NCBI GenBank assembly: GCA_038734945.1
Contig: JAVYOA010000001.1
Coordinates: 161,647 to 225,646, forward strand
From: Fervidicoccaceae archaeon
GTDB taxonomy: Archaea > Thermoproteota > Thermoprotei_A > Sulfolobales > Fervidicoccaceae
DNA length: 64,000 bases
Direction: 5' to 3'
Position numbers and translations under genes: made by a program. This document shows positions 9,134-18,207 of this stretch, in pieces (position 1 is the first letter of the stretch; every line of letters starts with the position of its first letter). Under the pieces are notes generated by a model. It did no database searches, was not told where the DNA came from, and saw only the letters and a list, made by a program, of their open reading frames with translations.

Positions 9134-10108
9134 TCACTGTTTTTTATCTGGAACTATCTTGGTTCCGCTCTTTTCCTCAAGTATCTCCTTCAGTTTGTAC
9201 AGATGCCCTATATAGGCAGCCTTTCCTGTTCTCTCCGCAAACCTCACAGCGGCCTTTACCTTTGGCCCCATGCTTCCTGAGCCAAACACACCTTGCTCAA
9301 GTAGCTTCTTTGCCTCACTCACTGTTAGCTCTCTAAGAAGCTTCTGATCGGGCTTCCCAAAGTTCAGGTAAGCCCCCTCAACATCAGTGAGAATGACGAA
9401 TATGTCTCCACCGACAACCGATGCCAGGAGCTGTGCACCAAGGTCCTTATCTATGACAGCTTCCCTTCCATAAACTCTGCCCTTCTCATCCTTGACAACA
9501 GGAATGCCCCCACCTCCGCTTGCAATGACTATGAAGTCGTTTTCGTAGAGGAGCTTTATGGCATCCTTCTCGATATTATCAACTACATCTGGAGATGGAA
9601 CAACCCTCCTGTAACCGCCTCTGGGATCCGCCTTCATAGCCCATCCCCTCTCTTCCCTCAATTTCTCAACCACGGCCGCGTCATAATAGTACGGTCCTAT
9701 GTACTTGGTTGGGTTGTTCCAAGCAGGATCGTCCTTCTTGACCTCAACCTGATTGATGATTGTAACCACTCTATACCTATGATCCAAGTTCTCTTCTATC
9801 AGAACATTTTGTATAGCCTGCTGTAGCATGTACCCTATCCATCCCTGCGTCATTGCTCCAGCTATGTCCATGGAGAGCGGAGGGATCTTGTCCTTGAGTG
9901 CTTCCATCCATTCCAAGACATTTCCAACCTGTGGACCATTTCCATGGGTCACTACTACCTTGTAGCCGCTCTTGACCAGATCAACTATTTGCCTTGCAGC
10001 AGCATACACGTTCTTCCATTGCTCCTCAACAGTTCCCTTCTCGTTCTTCTGAAGGAAAGCGTTTCCTCCTAGGGCTATAACAACCAGCTTTTTCCTACTA
10101 TCATCCAA
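9134..10108 (-). CDS. arcC: Carbamate kinase
   Basis: The enzyme interconverts carbamoyl phosphate plus ADP with carbamate plus ATP. Family marks are the N-terminal VIALGGNAFLQK, VVTHGNGPQVGN, the central ASGGGGIPVV and REAVIDKDLGAQLLA, and the late FGSGSMGPKVKAAVRF. Length 324 is typical. The start is TTG at 10108, five nt after GGTGAG. In peptide fermenters it can yield ATP from arginine or citrulline breakdown or supply carbamoyl phosphate; no arginine deiminase gene is next to it here. Confidence 0.95.
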   Translation of the reverse strand: MDDSRKKLVVIALGGNAFLQKNEKGTVEEQWKNVYAAARQIVDLVKSGYKVVVTHGNGPQVGNVLEWMEALKDKIPPLSMDIAGAMTQGWIGYMLQQAIQNVLIEENLDHRYRVVTIINQVEVKKDDPAWNNPTKYIGPYYYDAAVVEKLREERGWAMKADPRGGYRRVVPSPDVVDNIEKDAIKLLYENDFIVIASGGGGIPVVKDEKGRVYGREAVIDKDLGAQLLASVVGGDIFVILTDVEGAYLNFGKPDQKLLRELTVSEAKKLLEQGVFGSGSMGPKVKAAVRFAERTGKAAYIGHLYKLKEILEEKSGTKIVPDKKQ

Positions 10109-10204
10109 ACCATCTCACCTTTCATGCTTCTGATTCAAGTGCGAACTCTATTAAAAGAGATATGGAGACATTTTTTAATTTTTCTTCTAATAAATCTATA
10201 TCTT

Positions 10205-10552
10205 TTATCTTCTTTCCAAAGAATAATAATATTCATAGAGGCTTTCCAGCTCTTCCTCGCTCTTTCCCTTCATCCAATCAACCAGAATTTCTCTGTCCTC
10301 GGGATGCTTGGCGAAGTAGTATATTGAAAAGCTGCATACAGGCTCAATTTTTAGCCCTCTCCTTCTTGCATCCTCAATAGCTGCCTTAACTAACATCTCA
10401 CCTAAACCCCTCCCCCTGAACTGAGGAGGGGTGTATGTGTGAAGAAGCCTCATAATTCTAAGCTCTTCAATGACTTCAAACTTGAGTAGAGCCCTTTTTC
10501 CGTTTGGCAGTTCTATGTAGAACTCAGAGTCGTTCAGCTTTACGCTCTCCAA
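10205..10552 (-). CDS. Small GNAT-fold N-acetyltransferase
   Basis: This 115-residue protein has the acetyl-CoA pyrophosphate loop FRGRGLGEMLVKAAIEDARRRG (R/QxxGxG/A form) near residues 64-85. It belongs to the minimal Gcn5-like COG2388/YidJ type, in which a GNAT core lacks extra domains. A characteristic late segment (PVCSFSIYYFAKHPE) is present. The acceptor substrate is unknown. It is transcribed away from the TFB-like gene. Confidence 0.8.
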   Translation of the reverse strand: MESVKLNDSEFYIELPNGKRALLKFEVIEELRIMRLLHTYTPPQFRGRGLGEMLVKAAIEDARRRGLKIEPVCSFSIYYFAKHPEDREILVDWMKGKSEEELESLYEYYYSLERR

Positions 10553-10598
10553 TGCAAATCACCAAATTCCAAGAGTTTTTCATGCGGATAAAAAGATT

Positions 10599-10745
10599 CT
10601 ATAAATATTTCTCATCCCAGCCATCATTTTTTATTTCGGTGATCCCTCCCTCCACCTTCAAAAGCCCCAGCTCTTCAGATATATCCCCCAAGAGATCTGA
10701 ACCCTGATGAGGTATGGATAGATGTGAAGCATGTGGGGGAACCAT
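10599..10745 (-). other. Possible short ORF (48 codons) antisense to the start of the TFB-like gene
   Basis: A frame runs from ATG 10745 to the stop at 10599. Its last 33 codons (ending GGITEIKNDGWDEKYL) use Glu/Gly/Lys codons as the neighbouring genes do, and an internal TTG at 10691 could start a 30-residue form. It lies in the spacer between the GNAT gene and the TFB-like gene, where a promoter would also be expected. I do not recognise it, and it may be a gene remnant or chance. Confidence 0.3.
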
Positions 10746-11307
10746 TGTATGGGACTACAGGACAGGGGATATCATATGCTCATCATGCGGGCTCGTAATA
10801 GGAAGGATATATGAGCATGAAGAGGAAAGGAGCGGTGATAAAAAAGCAGAAGAAACTTGCGGTAAAAAGCAGCAATCATATCCAAAATCATTCAGGCTAT
10901 ATCTCAAGATAAGCAGGAGGAAGCCAAGGGATCTTCTGATAGATGAGGAGCGCTTTAGAGCATTTCTGAAGGATGGAAAGGCCATTAGGGTTTTTGCACA
11001 CCCCAAAGATGCCTATCTAAGAAAAATGCTGGAGAAAAACGAGAGTCTCAGAGAAATCTATGAAGGCTACGTGGAGAAGAATCCCAAGCTCTCGTGCCGC
11101 ACAATGAGGGCAAAGGTTGCATCCGCGATGATCCTTCAGCTTTACTTCTCTGGAAGGAAAATTAGGGGAGAGGACATATCCAGGATAGCAAGAGAGACTG
11201 GAGTGAGCAAATGGCACGCAGCCAAGCTCATTGATATTCTTGGAAGGTATTATCCTCCTCTTTCATCTGGACAGAGAAGCAGGATTCATCGACGATCCTC
11301 ACCCTGA
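10714..11307 (+). CDS. Short TFIIB-like (TFB) zinc-ribbon protein
   Basis: The N-terminus has a TFB-type zinc ribbon (CEACGG at residues about 4-9, then CSSCGLVIG). It is followed by a charged linker and about 130 residues ending in a helix-turn-helix-like segment (RGEDISRIARETGVSKWHAAKLI). At 197 residues it is much shorter than a normal TFB (about 300), with room for only about one cyclin repeat. It may be a paralogous initiation or regulatory factor. No good Shine-Dalgarno precedes ATG 10714. Its 3' end overlaps tgtA by 80 bp on the opposite strand. Confidence 0.75.
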   Translation: MDRCEACGGTIVWDYRTGDIICSSCGLVIGRIYEHEEERSGDKKAEETCGKKQQSYPKSFRLYLKISRRKPRDLLIDEERFRAFLKDGKAIRVFAHPKDAYLRKMLEKNESLREIYEGYVEKNPKLSCRTMRAKVASAMILQLYFSGRKIRGEDISRIARETGVSKWHAAKLIDILGRYYPPLSSGQRSRIHRRSSP

Positions 11308-12784
11308 CCCCAATTTTTTTGAGCACCGTATCTTTCAGAGCCTGCAGGAGAGCCTCATGTTCCCTGCATATTCTCATTTCAATTTCTTCATACATTTGGC
11401 CAAACTTCTCCAGGAACTCAGTTATATCTCTTGCTATCTTTATCTGCTCTGCCTCTCCTATAGCCTTCTGGTACACGCCCTGTCCTATTGGATAAATTCC
11501 AGAGATTTCAGCAGGAACTGCTCCAATGGCAGGGGCGTAGTAAACCAAGTATTCTTCTCCCCTGCTTCTAGCATCTGGAATTCTGAAATATATTGGAACT
11601 ATTGCTAGCTTTCTGAAGAGGCCGGGAGGTTTATACTCCTCTGCAATGAACTTTCTCATCCTTGCAATTCTAGGATTCTTCCTGCTATCATCCTCAAAAA
11701 TAAACGTGCTCTTTCCGCCCCCCTTAGTTGATGGTGTATACAGCTCCATCCAGGAAGAGTGATTTTCCTCAATACGCCTCAGAAGGGATAGAAGGCTGGG
11801 GTGCCCCCTTGACATAGAAATCAAGAGCTCCCATAGCCTCCCCTCCTTTATTGCTTCCTTTGTTTCGTTTATTATCCTTCTCACAACGAGGAGGTTGTGC
11901 TTTGCCAGAAGGCGCGTTCTCTCTTCCTTTTTCATTTCCCTCAGCTCAGCTGGCGTATACTTGGAGCAGATAGGACAGGAGCAGGGAAAATAGCTCAATC
12001 TCTCCAGCCTCATGGTGCCATGCTCGGTCATGTACCTTCCATCTCTGGCAAACAATATATAGGAGGCCGAATCAAATAGATCGATTCCCATTGCGACTGC
12101 AAAAGGAATTATCATTGGATGCCCTGCCCCAAACAAATGCAGCGGCTTTTTAGCAGGTATTTGGGACCTTGCTGCTCTTATCATATCTATGAGTGCCTCA
12201 TATTGGTACCTCTCCATGAATCTGGTGGGACTTCCGAGCGCATATATATCGAAATCAAGCTCCGCCGATTCTCTGGCGCTTTTCTCAACGAGATCCAGAA
12301 ACAGCCCCCCTTGGATTGGAAGAACCCAAAGTCTTTTTCCTCTATCTATCAGCTCCGCTGCTTCCTTTGCTCTTCTAAGGGTTTCATTCACCGTCCACTC
12401 TGCATACTCTCTATTCAGAGAATCTCCCGTGGGAACATCCAATATAACAGCAATATCAGAGTCAAGCATTTTCTCTATTTCAATAATCTCCCTATTGCTC
12501 ACTTCAACTTCTCCGTACTGGAGGAGCTGATAAGCTCCTGAATCTGTCATAACCAGAATATCCCTGGAAGCCAGAAGATCGTGAATTCTTCCCCTCCAGC
12601 CCCTCTTGTAGGCTAAATAGGCATTGGTTATAACTCCTCTGAAGCCTAGATCCTTTATCTCCTCAACCGAAAGCTCCTGTCTAACAGGGTCAACTACTGG
12701 AAAAAGATAGGGGGTCTCAATGGAGCTCCCCCTCGCCTCGAGCCTTCCAATTCTCCCGGCCAGATCCCTATCAAGTATCTTCAT
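11228..12784 (-). CDS. tgtA: tRNA-guanine(15) transglycosylase, archaeosine pathway
   Basis: This enzyme exchanges G15 in the tRNA D-loop for preQ0, the first step to archaeosine. The TIM-barrel domain shows MTDSGAYQLLQYG with a catalytic Asp, a second active-site region DSDIAVILDVPTGD, and the zinc site CSCPICSKYTP. The C-terminal part is shorter than in some euryarchaeal enzymes and no full PUA domain is evident (total 518 residues). It lies downstream of an Lsm gene in the same orientation, a plausible RNA-processing operon. Confidence 0.95.
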   Translation of the reverse strand: MKILDRDLAGRIGRLEARGSSIETPYLFPVVDPVRQELSVEEIKDLGFRGVITNAYLAYKRGWRGRIHDLLASRDILVMTDSGAYQLLQYGEVEVSNREIIEIEKMLDSDIAVILDVPTGDSLNREYAEWTVNETLRRAKEAAELIDRGKRLWVLPIQGGLFLDLVEKSARESAELDFDIYALGSPTRFMERYQYEALIDMIRAARSQIPAKKPLHLFGAGHPMIIPFAVAMGIDLFDSASYILFARDGRYMTEHGTMRLERLSYFPCSCPICSKYTPAELREMKKEERTRLLAKHNLLVVRRIINETKEAIKEGRLWELLISMSRGHPSLLSLLRRIEENHSSWMELYTPSTKGGGKSTFIFEDDSRKNPRIARMRKFIAEEYKPPGLFRKLAIVPIYFRIPDARSRGEEYLVYYAPAIGAVPAEISGIYPIGQGVYQKAIGEAEQIKIARDITEFLEKFGQMYEEIEMRICREHEALLQALKDTVLKKIGVRVRIVDESCFSVQMKEEDNTFQEYQ

Positions 12785-12808
12785 TGATTCAATACCTTTC
12801 TATCCTTC

Positions 12809-13264
12809 CTATGTCTTGGCCTGGGGAGTCTCCTTTCTCTTGCTTTCCATGTACTCCGTGAATAAACCGTAAATCTTATGAGCGAGAGGACCGCTTCCTT
12901 CGACCCCCTTTTCTGAAATTCTTATTGTGTTCAGCACCACAAGAACACCAGCTTCTGGATAGGCTTTAACGTCAGCCTCCCTTATATTCAGCCTGCTTAC
13001 TACAATTCTCGCAAACTCCTCAGGGTTAAACAAAGGAGACTCTACTGCCGCCATGACCTCTATGCTTTCAGCCAAGATAAGAATCACGGGAAATGAGGAA
13101 CCTCCATCTTCGCTTGCATTCTTGAGGAGCAAGTTCAGCCTCTCGTCGAATCCATATAGAGTACCTCTCAGAACCTTTCCGCTTTTCAACCTCACAACTA
13201 CCTGCCTATCCAGGAGGGCATTGAGCTCGCTGATTATCCTCCTGCTAGCTGTTGTAACGCTCAT
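12809..13264 (-). CDS. Sm-like (Lsm) protein with C-terminal extension (SmAP3-like)
   Basis: Residues about 10-75 form an Sm fold: Sm1 region VVRLKSGKVLRGTLYGFDERLNLLL, then Sm2-like FPVILILAESIEVM. About 75 more residues form a separate C-terminal domain (FARIVVSRLNIREADVKAYPEAGVLVVLNTIRIS), as in archaeal SmAP3. I start it at ATG 13264 because GGTGATT lies just upstream; a GTG at 13273 would add three residues. It probably forms an RNA-binding ring. The tgtA gene follows 24 bp downstream. Confidence 0.88.
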   Translation of the reverse strand: MSVTTASRRIISELNALLDRQVVVRLKSGKVLRGTLYGFDERLNLLLKNASEDGGSSFPVILILAESIEVMAAVESPLFNPEEFARIVVSRLNIREADVKAYPEAGVLVVLNTIRISEKGVEGSGPLAHKIYGLFTEYMESKRKETPQAKT

Positions 13265-13374
13265 GCTAATCACCCTAGCATATTGATTCTTAAACAGTTA
13301 TATTTCCAATATGGTTACAACTTAATAAAGGTAAATAAACACAGTAGTGAATTGCTCCTAAGAGAGTGATGTTC

Positions 13375-13746
13375 ATGACCAATTTCACTATTGATAGCCT
13401 CAATGTCGCCAGCATAAATCCATCCATAATCCCTCAAATCGTCGATGTTAAGGCATCAGCGCCAGGTGGCATTGAAGTGCTCTTCGAGTACCACAAGAGC
13501 ATGGGAATAAGCTATAGCGAAGGAGAAAAGCTCCTATTAAAGATATCCTCTCAGAAGATTCCCCCAACCGAGAGCTTGAGCTTCTGCGGCAAGGCTACTC
13601 TATTTAGTATAAAGCAGAAGGAGGGAGGCCTAGTCTATCTCTTCTCAATAGGCGGTCTCATCCTGAGAATCTCCTCTCCAGGACAAATAGAAGGGCTGGA
13701 GATAACAAAGGATTACTATTTCTGCATAGAGAAGACTAGCCAGTAA
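13375..13746 (+). CDS. rpo8: DNA-directed RNA polymerase subunit Rpo8 (RpoG)
   Basis: The protein is about 123 residues. Its pattern matches crenarchaeal Rpo8, the OB-fold relative of eukaryotic Rpb8: FCGKATLFSI, then SIGGLILRISS, and a C-terminal DYYFCIEK. This rests on my memory of the Sulfolobus subunit and should be confirmed by search. Three starts are stacked (GTG 13366, ATG 13369, ATG 13375). I prefer ATG 13375, with a GAGTGAT stretch before it. An AT-rich promoter region lies at about 13300-13335, between this gene and the divergent Lsm gene. Confidence 0.82.
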   Translation: MTNFTIDSLNVASINPSIIPQIVDVKASAPGGIEVLFEYHKSMGISYSEGEKLLLKISSQKIPPTESLSFCGKATLFSIKQKEGGLVYLFSIGGLILRISSPGQIEGLEITKDYYFCIEKTSQ

Positions 13747-13766
13747 GATCGCTTTTCTCCTCTCTC

Positions 13767-14534
13767 TCACCATGAGCTGTACATAATATATATGCCAACG
13801 ACTATAAGAACAGCTGCAAAGATCTTCCTCAGGATTTCCTTCGGCAGACTTACCGAGAGCCTAGATCCCCACCATCCTCCAAAAATTCCCCCCACTATAA
13901 AAAGTGCTGATATCAATGGATCTAGCTGTCCACTAATGTAGTACCTGAGCGCTGTTATTAGCCCGAACGTTCCAACCGAGAGAAGGGAGGTTCCTATGGC
14001 CTTTGATATATCAAGCCCCCCAACGAACATCAGGGTTGGGGCAATAAGAAACCCACCTCCTATGCCGAAGTAGCCTGAAGCAAAACCAACAAGTAAGGAA
14101 AACAAAATCAACTTAGCAAGAGATCTGCTACCACTTTTCGCAACGAAATCCCCTCTTTTCAGCATATATATAGCTACAAATATCATGAGACCCCCAAAGA
14201 GAAAGAGAAGCCTTTTCCCTGGAGTCAGCAAGCCGAGCTGGTTCCCAAGAAGAACACCCGCGGTTCCAGCTAGACTGAAAATGGCCCCAATTTTTAAATC
14301 AAAATTTCTCTTCATTGCGTGAGGAACTATATTTATTAGTGCATTGACGGCTACGGAGAAGGCCGTCGTTCCTATGGCCATATGAGGAAAGTTGAATCCC
14401 ACCACGTATATGAGGAGGGGGACAGCCAAGATAGATCCCCCTCCTCCAATGAGCCCGAGAGAGAATCCCACAATGACACCAGAAAATATTGAGAGAGCTA
14501 ACTGGATAGCTGAGAGCTCGTACATATTTATCAT
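13767..14534 (-). CDS. TauE/SafE-family membrane permease (sulfite exporter-like)
   Basis: The protein has about eight hydrophobic segments arranged as two repeats. Each repeat begins with a Gly-rich motif: GLIGGGGSILAVPLLIYV in the first and GYFGIGGGFLIAPTLMF in the second. This is the hallmark of the TauE/SafE (DUF81) family, which exports sulfite, sulfoacetate or other small anions. The first Met of the frame is at 14594 and would overlap asnB; Met 14534 or 14525 places the start just before the first membrane helix. The substrate is unknown. Confidence 0.85.
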   Translation of the reverse strand: MINMYELSAIQLALSIFSGVIVGFSLGLIGGGGSILAVPLLIYVVGFNFPHMAIGTTAFSVAVNALINIVPHAMKRNFDLKIGAIFSLAGTAGVLLGNQLGLLTPGKRLLFLFGGLMIFVAIYMLKRGDFVAKSGSRSLAKLILFSLLVGFASGYFGIGGGFLIAPTLMFVGGLDISKAIGTSLLSVGTFGLITALRYYISGQLDPLISALFIVGGIFGGWWGSRLSVSLPKEILRKIFAAVLIVVGIYIMYSSW

Positions 14535-14569
14535 CTTCAATGATTCATCAATCAAATCTTTTAAAAATT

Positions 14570-16396
14570 TCACTCGAAATACGTTCTGAGCCACAGCTCA
14601 GCGAAGAAGAGCCTCCAATAGAACCTGGCATAGTCCTCCTTGACTTTTCCTCTTTTTACTGATTGGACGATCTCCTGAACAGCATCTCTTCTAACAATTC
14701 CCATCTTAACTAGACGGGAGTCCTCCATGAGCTCCTCAAATTTTTCTCCAAGAGAGAACATCCACTTCTTCTCGGGAGCCTGAAATCCTATTTTCCTTCT
14801 ATTCCAAACAATTTCTCTTGGGAGCATTCCTTCAACAGCCTTTCTATGTATCCACTTCGTATAGCCATCCCTTATCTTCATCTCAGAGGGCATAGAGAGT
14901 GAGAGCTCAGCCAGAGCGTGGTTCACAAATGGAACTCTAATTTCTATGCTATATGCCATGCTGGATCTGTCCTCAGTTCTCAGGATCTCCAGAAGCCTCC
15001 CCCCAAAAAGATCTCTTCTCAGGGCATCGTTCAGTCCTTCGAAGCTATTGCTCCTTCGTTCAATCATCCTTCTTCCCTTTTCTGTTAGTATCCTCTCGGA
15101 CATCCTCATCCTCATTCCAAGCATAACCCTCAGACCAAGCGTAATCTTCTCAGCTATATATTTCCTCAGCTTCCATGCTTCAAGAAATCCTGTTAGTAGC
15201 CCCCTTTTCCTCATTACTTCCTTCAGATAAATTGGAATGTATGCATGGTATCCTGCTAGGAGCTCATCCCCACCCTGTCCGTTGAGCAGAACCTTTAGGT
15301 TCTCAGCCCTTTCCCTTATCTTTTTCATCATCATCCAATGGAGAATGCTGCTTGGACCCTCAGGAGGCTCCTCCAAATAATAGATCATTTTCCTCAAATC
15401 ATCGATGCTGAGGTCGCCAGCTTTTACCTTAACAACTTCCATGTTGTCCTCCATTCCAAGAAATCTGGCCACGCTTTTAGCATACTCTAGTTCATCTATG
15501 GCACTATCATCCACAGAGACTGTGAAAATCTTCAGCGTTTCCCTGGAGAATCCCTTCTCCTTCAAACCCTCTTCTAGGAGCTTCTTTGTTTCTGCCAGTA
15601 TAGATGAGGAATCAAGCCCACCGCTCAAAGCAATAGCAAGCGGGACATCTGTTCTGAGGTGTAGCTTCACACTGCTTTCGAAAGCACTTCTCCACTTCTC
15701 AATAGCATCCGAATCTTCCCAGCTTCTCTCCTTTACTTCAGGGCTCCAATATCTTTTCAAATCCACACTCTCTCCATCGCTGCAGAAATAGTATGCTGGA
15801 GGTATGGAATAAACACCCTCGAAGAAGGTCTCCTCAGGGTTGCCCCTCAGGAAGGATAGATAGCTCACAACTCTTCTAGCATTCGGCCTCAGATTAGCAA
15901 CTGCTCTGAATGCCTTAATTTCTGAGGAAAAATAAACAGCATCTCCTACCTTCATGTAGTGCAGGGGCTTTATCCCGAATCTATCCCTTGCCCCACAGAG
16001 CTTCTTTTCCCTCGAATCATATATTAGGAAGGCATACATTCCGAGCAATCTATTGAGAGCACTCTCTATTCCCCATTCCGCTACTGCCTTCAGAACAACC
16101 TCAGTATCGCTATCGCTCTCAAATGTATGTCCAAGACTTCTAAGCTCCTCCCTCACTTCTCTGTAGTTGTATACCTCTCCATTCAGCACGATTGCGAACC
16201 TATCGTGGAACATTGGCTGGTGACCCTTAGGAGAGGGATCTAGGATCGATAGCCTCCTATTTCCAATGGCTGCCTTGTCATCACTGAATATGCCCTCATC
16301 ATCTGGGCCTCTATGTTTCATGAGCTCTAGCATCTTTCCAATTAGTCTAGAGTCCACACTACCCTTTCCTGCAACTGCTCCCGCTATTCCGCACAA
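14570..16396 (-). CDS. asnB: Asparagine synthase (glutamine-hydrolysing)
   Basis: The protein begins MCGIAGAV, fixing the start because Cys2 is the N-terminal glutaminase nucleophile. The class II amidotransferase domain shows MKHRGPDDEG, VLNGEVYNYREVR and SDTEVVLKA. The synthetase domain has the PP-loop LSGGLDSSSILAE near residue 260 and YSIEIRVPFVNHALAEL. Length 608 is typical. It makes Asn from Asp, Gln and ATP. It may be cotranscribed with the TauE-type permease that follows. Confidence 0.95.
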   Translation of the reverse strand: MCGIAGAVAGKGSVDSRLIGKMLELMKHRGPDDEGIFSDDKAAIGNRRLSILDPSPKGHQPMFHDRFAIVLNGEVYNYREVREELRSLGHTFESDSDTEVVLKAVAEWGIESALNRLLGMYAFLIYDSREKKLCGARDRFGIKPLHYMKVGDAVYFSSEIKAFRAVANLRPNARRVVSYLSFLRGNPEETFFEGVYSIPPAYYFCSDGESVDLKRYWSPEVKERSWEDSDAIEKWRSAFESSVKLHLRTDVPLAIALSGGLDSSSILAETKKLLEEGLKEKGFSRETLKIFTVSVDDSAIDELEYAKSVARFLGMEDNMEVVKVKAGDLSIDDLRKMIYYLEEPPEGPSSILHWMMMKKIRERAENLKVLLNGQGGDELLAGYHAYIPIYLKEVMRKRGLLTGFLEAWKLRKYIAEKITLGLRVMLGMRMRMSERILTEKGRRMIERRSNSFEGLNDALRRDLFGGRLLEILRTEDRSSMAYSIEIRVPFVNHALAELSLSMPSEMKIRDGYTKWIHRKAVEGMLPREIVWNRRKIGFQAPEKKWMFSLGEKFEELMEDSRLVKMGIVRRDAVQEIVQSVKRGKVKEDYARFYWRLFFAELWLRTYFE

Positions 16397-16483
16397 GCCC
16401 TCTCAGCCTTTTCAGTGAGAACTTAATTAAAAATTCTTTTGCTTGTATTTAAAAATTAGGTGATTCTAAAAATTTTAGAAGGC

Positions 16484-17998
16484 TCAGAGAGCCATCGAAA
16501 TTCCCTCTGTCCTCGGATCGCTGGCAAGATAGAGAACGCCCCTCCTATCCATCCTAGCAGTGTGAATATGCCCATGCGTTCCAAACAGCGGGACTCTCAC
16601 GAAGCTCAGACCGGCCTCTTCACTGAACGACAGGCCATTCTCCACCTCAACCTTCCATTCATTTCCAGCAGGGGAGAATATGAACCTGGGAGCCATGAGC
16701 GCTTCAGCATCCCCCATCCTATAGACATAGATGTTCTCATATGCTCTCAAGTGAAGCTGAGGCCTGTAGTCACCGCCCACACATCCTATTATTCTTCTCG
16801 CATCTCCCTCATCTATTCCCAGGATGGAAAGAGTATGCATAGGTCTCTTCCTGGGGGCAGGACTGTTGGGAAGATTCATAGCTCTCGCGAATCCAACCCC
16901 CCTGTTCTGGACGGGGAAGCCACCAATTATAAGTCCAGATCCAAACGGATTGAACAGACTCTGTATAAATCCCACTAGGTGCTCTCCATCCGAGACAATG
17001 AAGAATGTTGTGTCTCCGCCACTCCTTCCCCCAACAAGCCCCTTCTCCGCTGCATTCTTTATCTCTGAATATTTTAGCATTCTTTCCACACTTATGCCCA
17101 TGTGATCTGGATCACCGATATATCTGTCTCTGAAAGCATATGCTGCCTTTATAGGCTCCATCCATGCAGCTATTCTCTTGGGATCCCCGAACCCAAGCTC
17201 ATCAAGCCCAAGCTCATGGAGAGCAGATATAAGGTGAAGAGTTGTCACTCCAATAGTGCTTGGAGGTAGCTCGTATAGCACCCTTCCATCTATTTCAAGA
17301 GAGAGTGGTTTCACTTCTTCAGCTTCATGTCTCCTCAGATCCTCCAGCTCAGCTCCTACTCCCTGTTCTCTGAGCTCACCCACAATTCGCTCAGCCAGCT
17401 CACCTTCATAGAAATCTTTCCATCCTCTCTGCACTATAGCTCTCAGAGTTCTCGCCATGTCTCTGTTTACTACAAGATCCCCCTCTCTTATCCCTCTGAA
17501 ATACTTAGCCCATTTATACCTGCCAATCTCCTTCTCGGAGCTAGCAGATGCATTTGCAAGCATTTTGCCTGCCCTGAAGCCATTGAATGCCAAAGATATG
17601 GCAGGCTGAAGAAGATCTTCTAAGGGCATCAATCCCAACTCCTCATTTATTTTCCCCCACAGAGCAACTAGACCAGGAACAGTGGCCGTCAGAGGACCCC
17701 TTGTGGGGGACTCCTTTATGAACCTCTCTGCATCAAAACCGGAGAAGGATCTCCCATAAGAGGCAAACGCTCTTATTTCCCTATCCCTGAAGAACATGAG
17801 AAAGGCATCTCCTCCCGGTCCGCCACTCTGTGGCTGAAGCACAGAGAGAGAGGCACTTATTGCTATCGCCGCATCGAATGCATTCCCGCCATCTTCAAGA
17901 ACATCCATACCTATCTTGACTGAGAGAGGATGATCAGCAGCAACACCTACTCTTCCATATGCTACTTTCAATATCATCACCGAAAAATGCAATATCAT
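16484..17998 (-). CDS. ggt: Gamma-glutamyltransferase-family protein
   Basis: This is a 504-residue Ntn-hydrolase-type protein. The N-terminal part shows DVLEDGGNAFDAAIA and SVLQPQSGGPGGDAFLM. The autoprocessing site is GGDTTFFIVSD, where the first Thr would become the small-subunit nucleophile. NPFGSGLIIGGFPVQNRG and RPMHTLS follow. No signal peptide is evident, so it is probably cytoplasmic, unlike bacterial periplasmic GGTs. The start is uncertain among ATG 17998, ATG 17977 and TTG 17971, the last being 4 nt after GGTGAT. It could act on gamma-glutamyl peptides or amides. Confidence 0.88.
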   Translation of the reverse strand: MILHFSVMILKVAYGRVGVAADHPLSVKIGMDVLEDGGNAFDAAIAISASLSVLQPQSGGPGGDAFLMFFRDREIRAFASYGRSFSGFDAERFIKESPTRGPLTATVPGLVALWGKINEELGLMPLEDLLQPAISLAFNGFRAGKMLANASASSEKEIGRYKWAKYFRGIREGDLVVNRDMARTLRAIVQRGWKDFYEGELAERIVGELREQGVGAELEDLRRHEAEEVKPLSLEIDGRVLYELPPSTIGVTTLHLISALHELGLDELGFGDPKRIAAWMEPIKAAYAFRDRYIGDPDHMGISVERMLKYSEIKNAAEKGLVGGRSGGDTTFFIVSDGEHLVGFIQSLFNPFGSGLIIGGFPVQNRGVGFARAMNLPNSPAPRKRPMHTLSILGIDEGDARRIIGCVGGDYRPQLHLRAYENIYVYRMGDAEALMAPRFIFSPAGNEWKVEVENGLSFSEEAGLSFVRVPLFGTHGHIHTARMDRRGVLYLASDPRTEGISMAL

Positions 17999-18068
17999 TA
18001 ACTATATATTAAAGGATGACAGTCCGGCTGAAAAGATTATAAGCTTCAAGAGGAACAATAAGGAGAAA

Positions 18069-18146
18069 GGGCCCGTCGTCTAGCCTGGTTAGGACGCCGC
18101 CCTTACAAGGCGGAGGCCCTGGGTTCGATTCCCAGCGGGCCCACCA
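18069..18146 (+). tRNA. tRNA-Val (anticodon UAC), intron-less, CCA encoded
   Basis: The acceptor stem GGGCCCG (18069-18075) pairs with CGGGCCC (18136-18142). The anticodon arm CCGCC-CTTACAA-GGCGG places TAC at positions 34-36, and the T-loop GTTCGATT is standard. Discriminator A is followed by an encoded CCA (18144-18146). The other two tRNAs of this window do not encode CCA. Confidence 0.96.
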
Positions 18147-18207
18147 TCCTTTTTCAATCGAAAGCCACGCATTTGGAGTGGGAAGACAACTATCATTGGG
18201 AAGGGGC

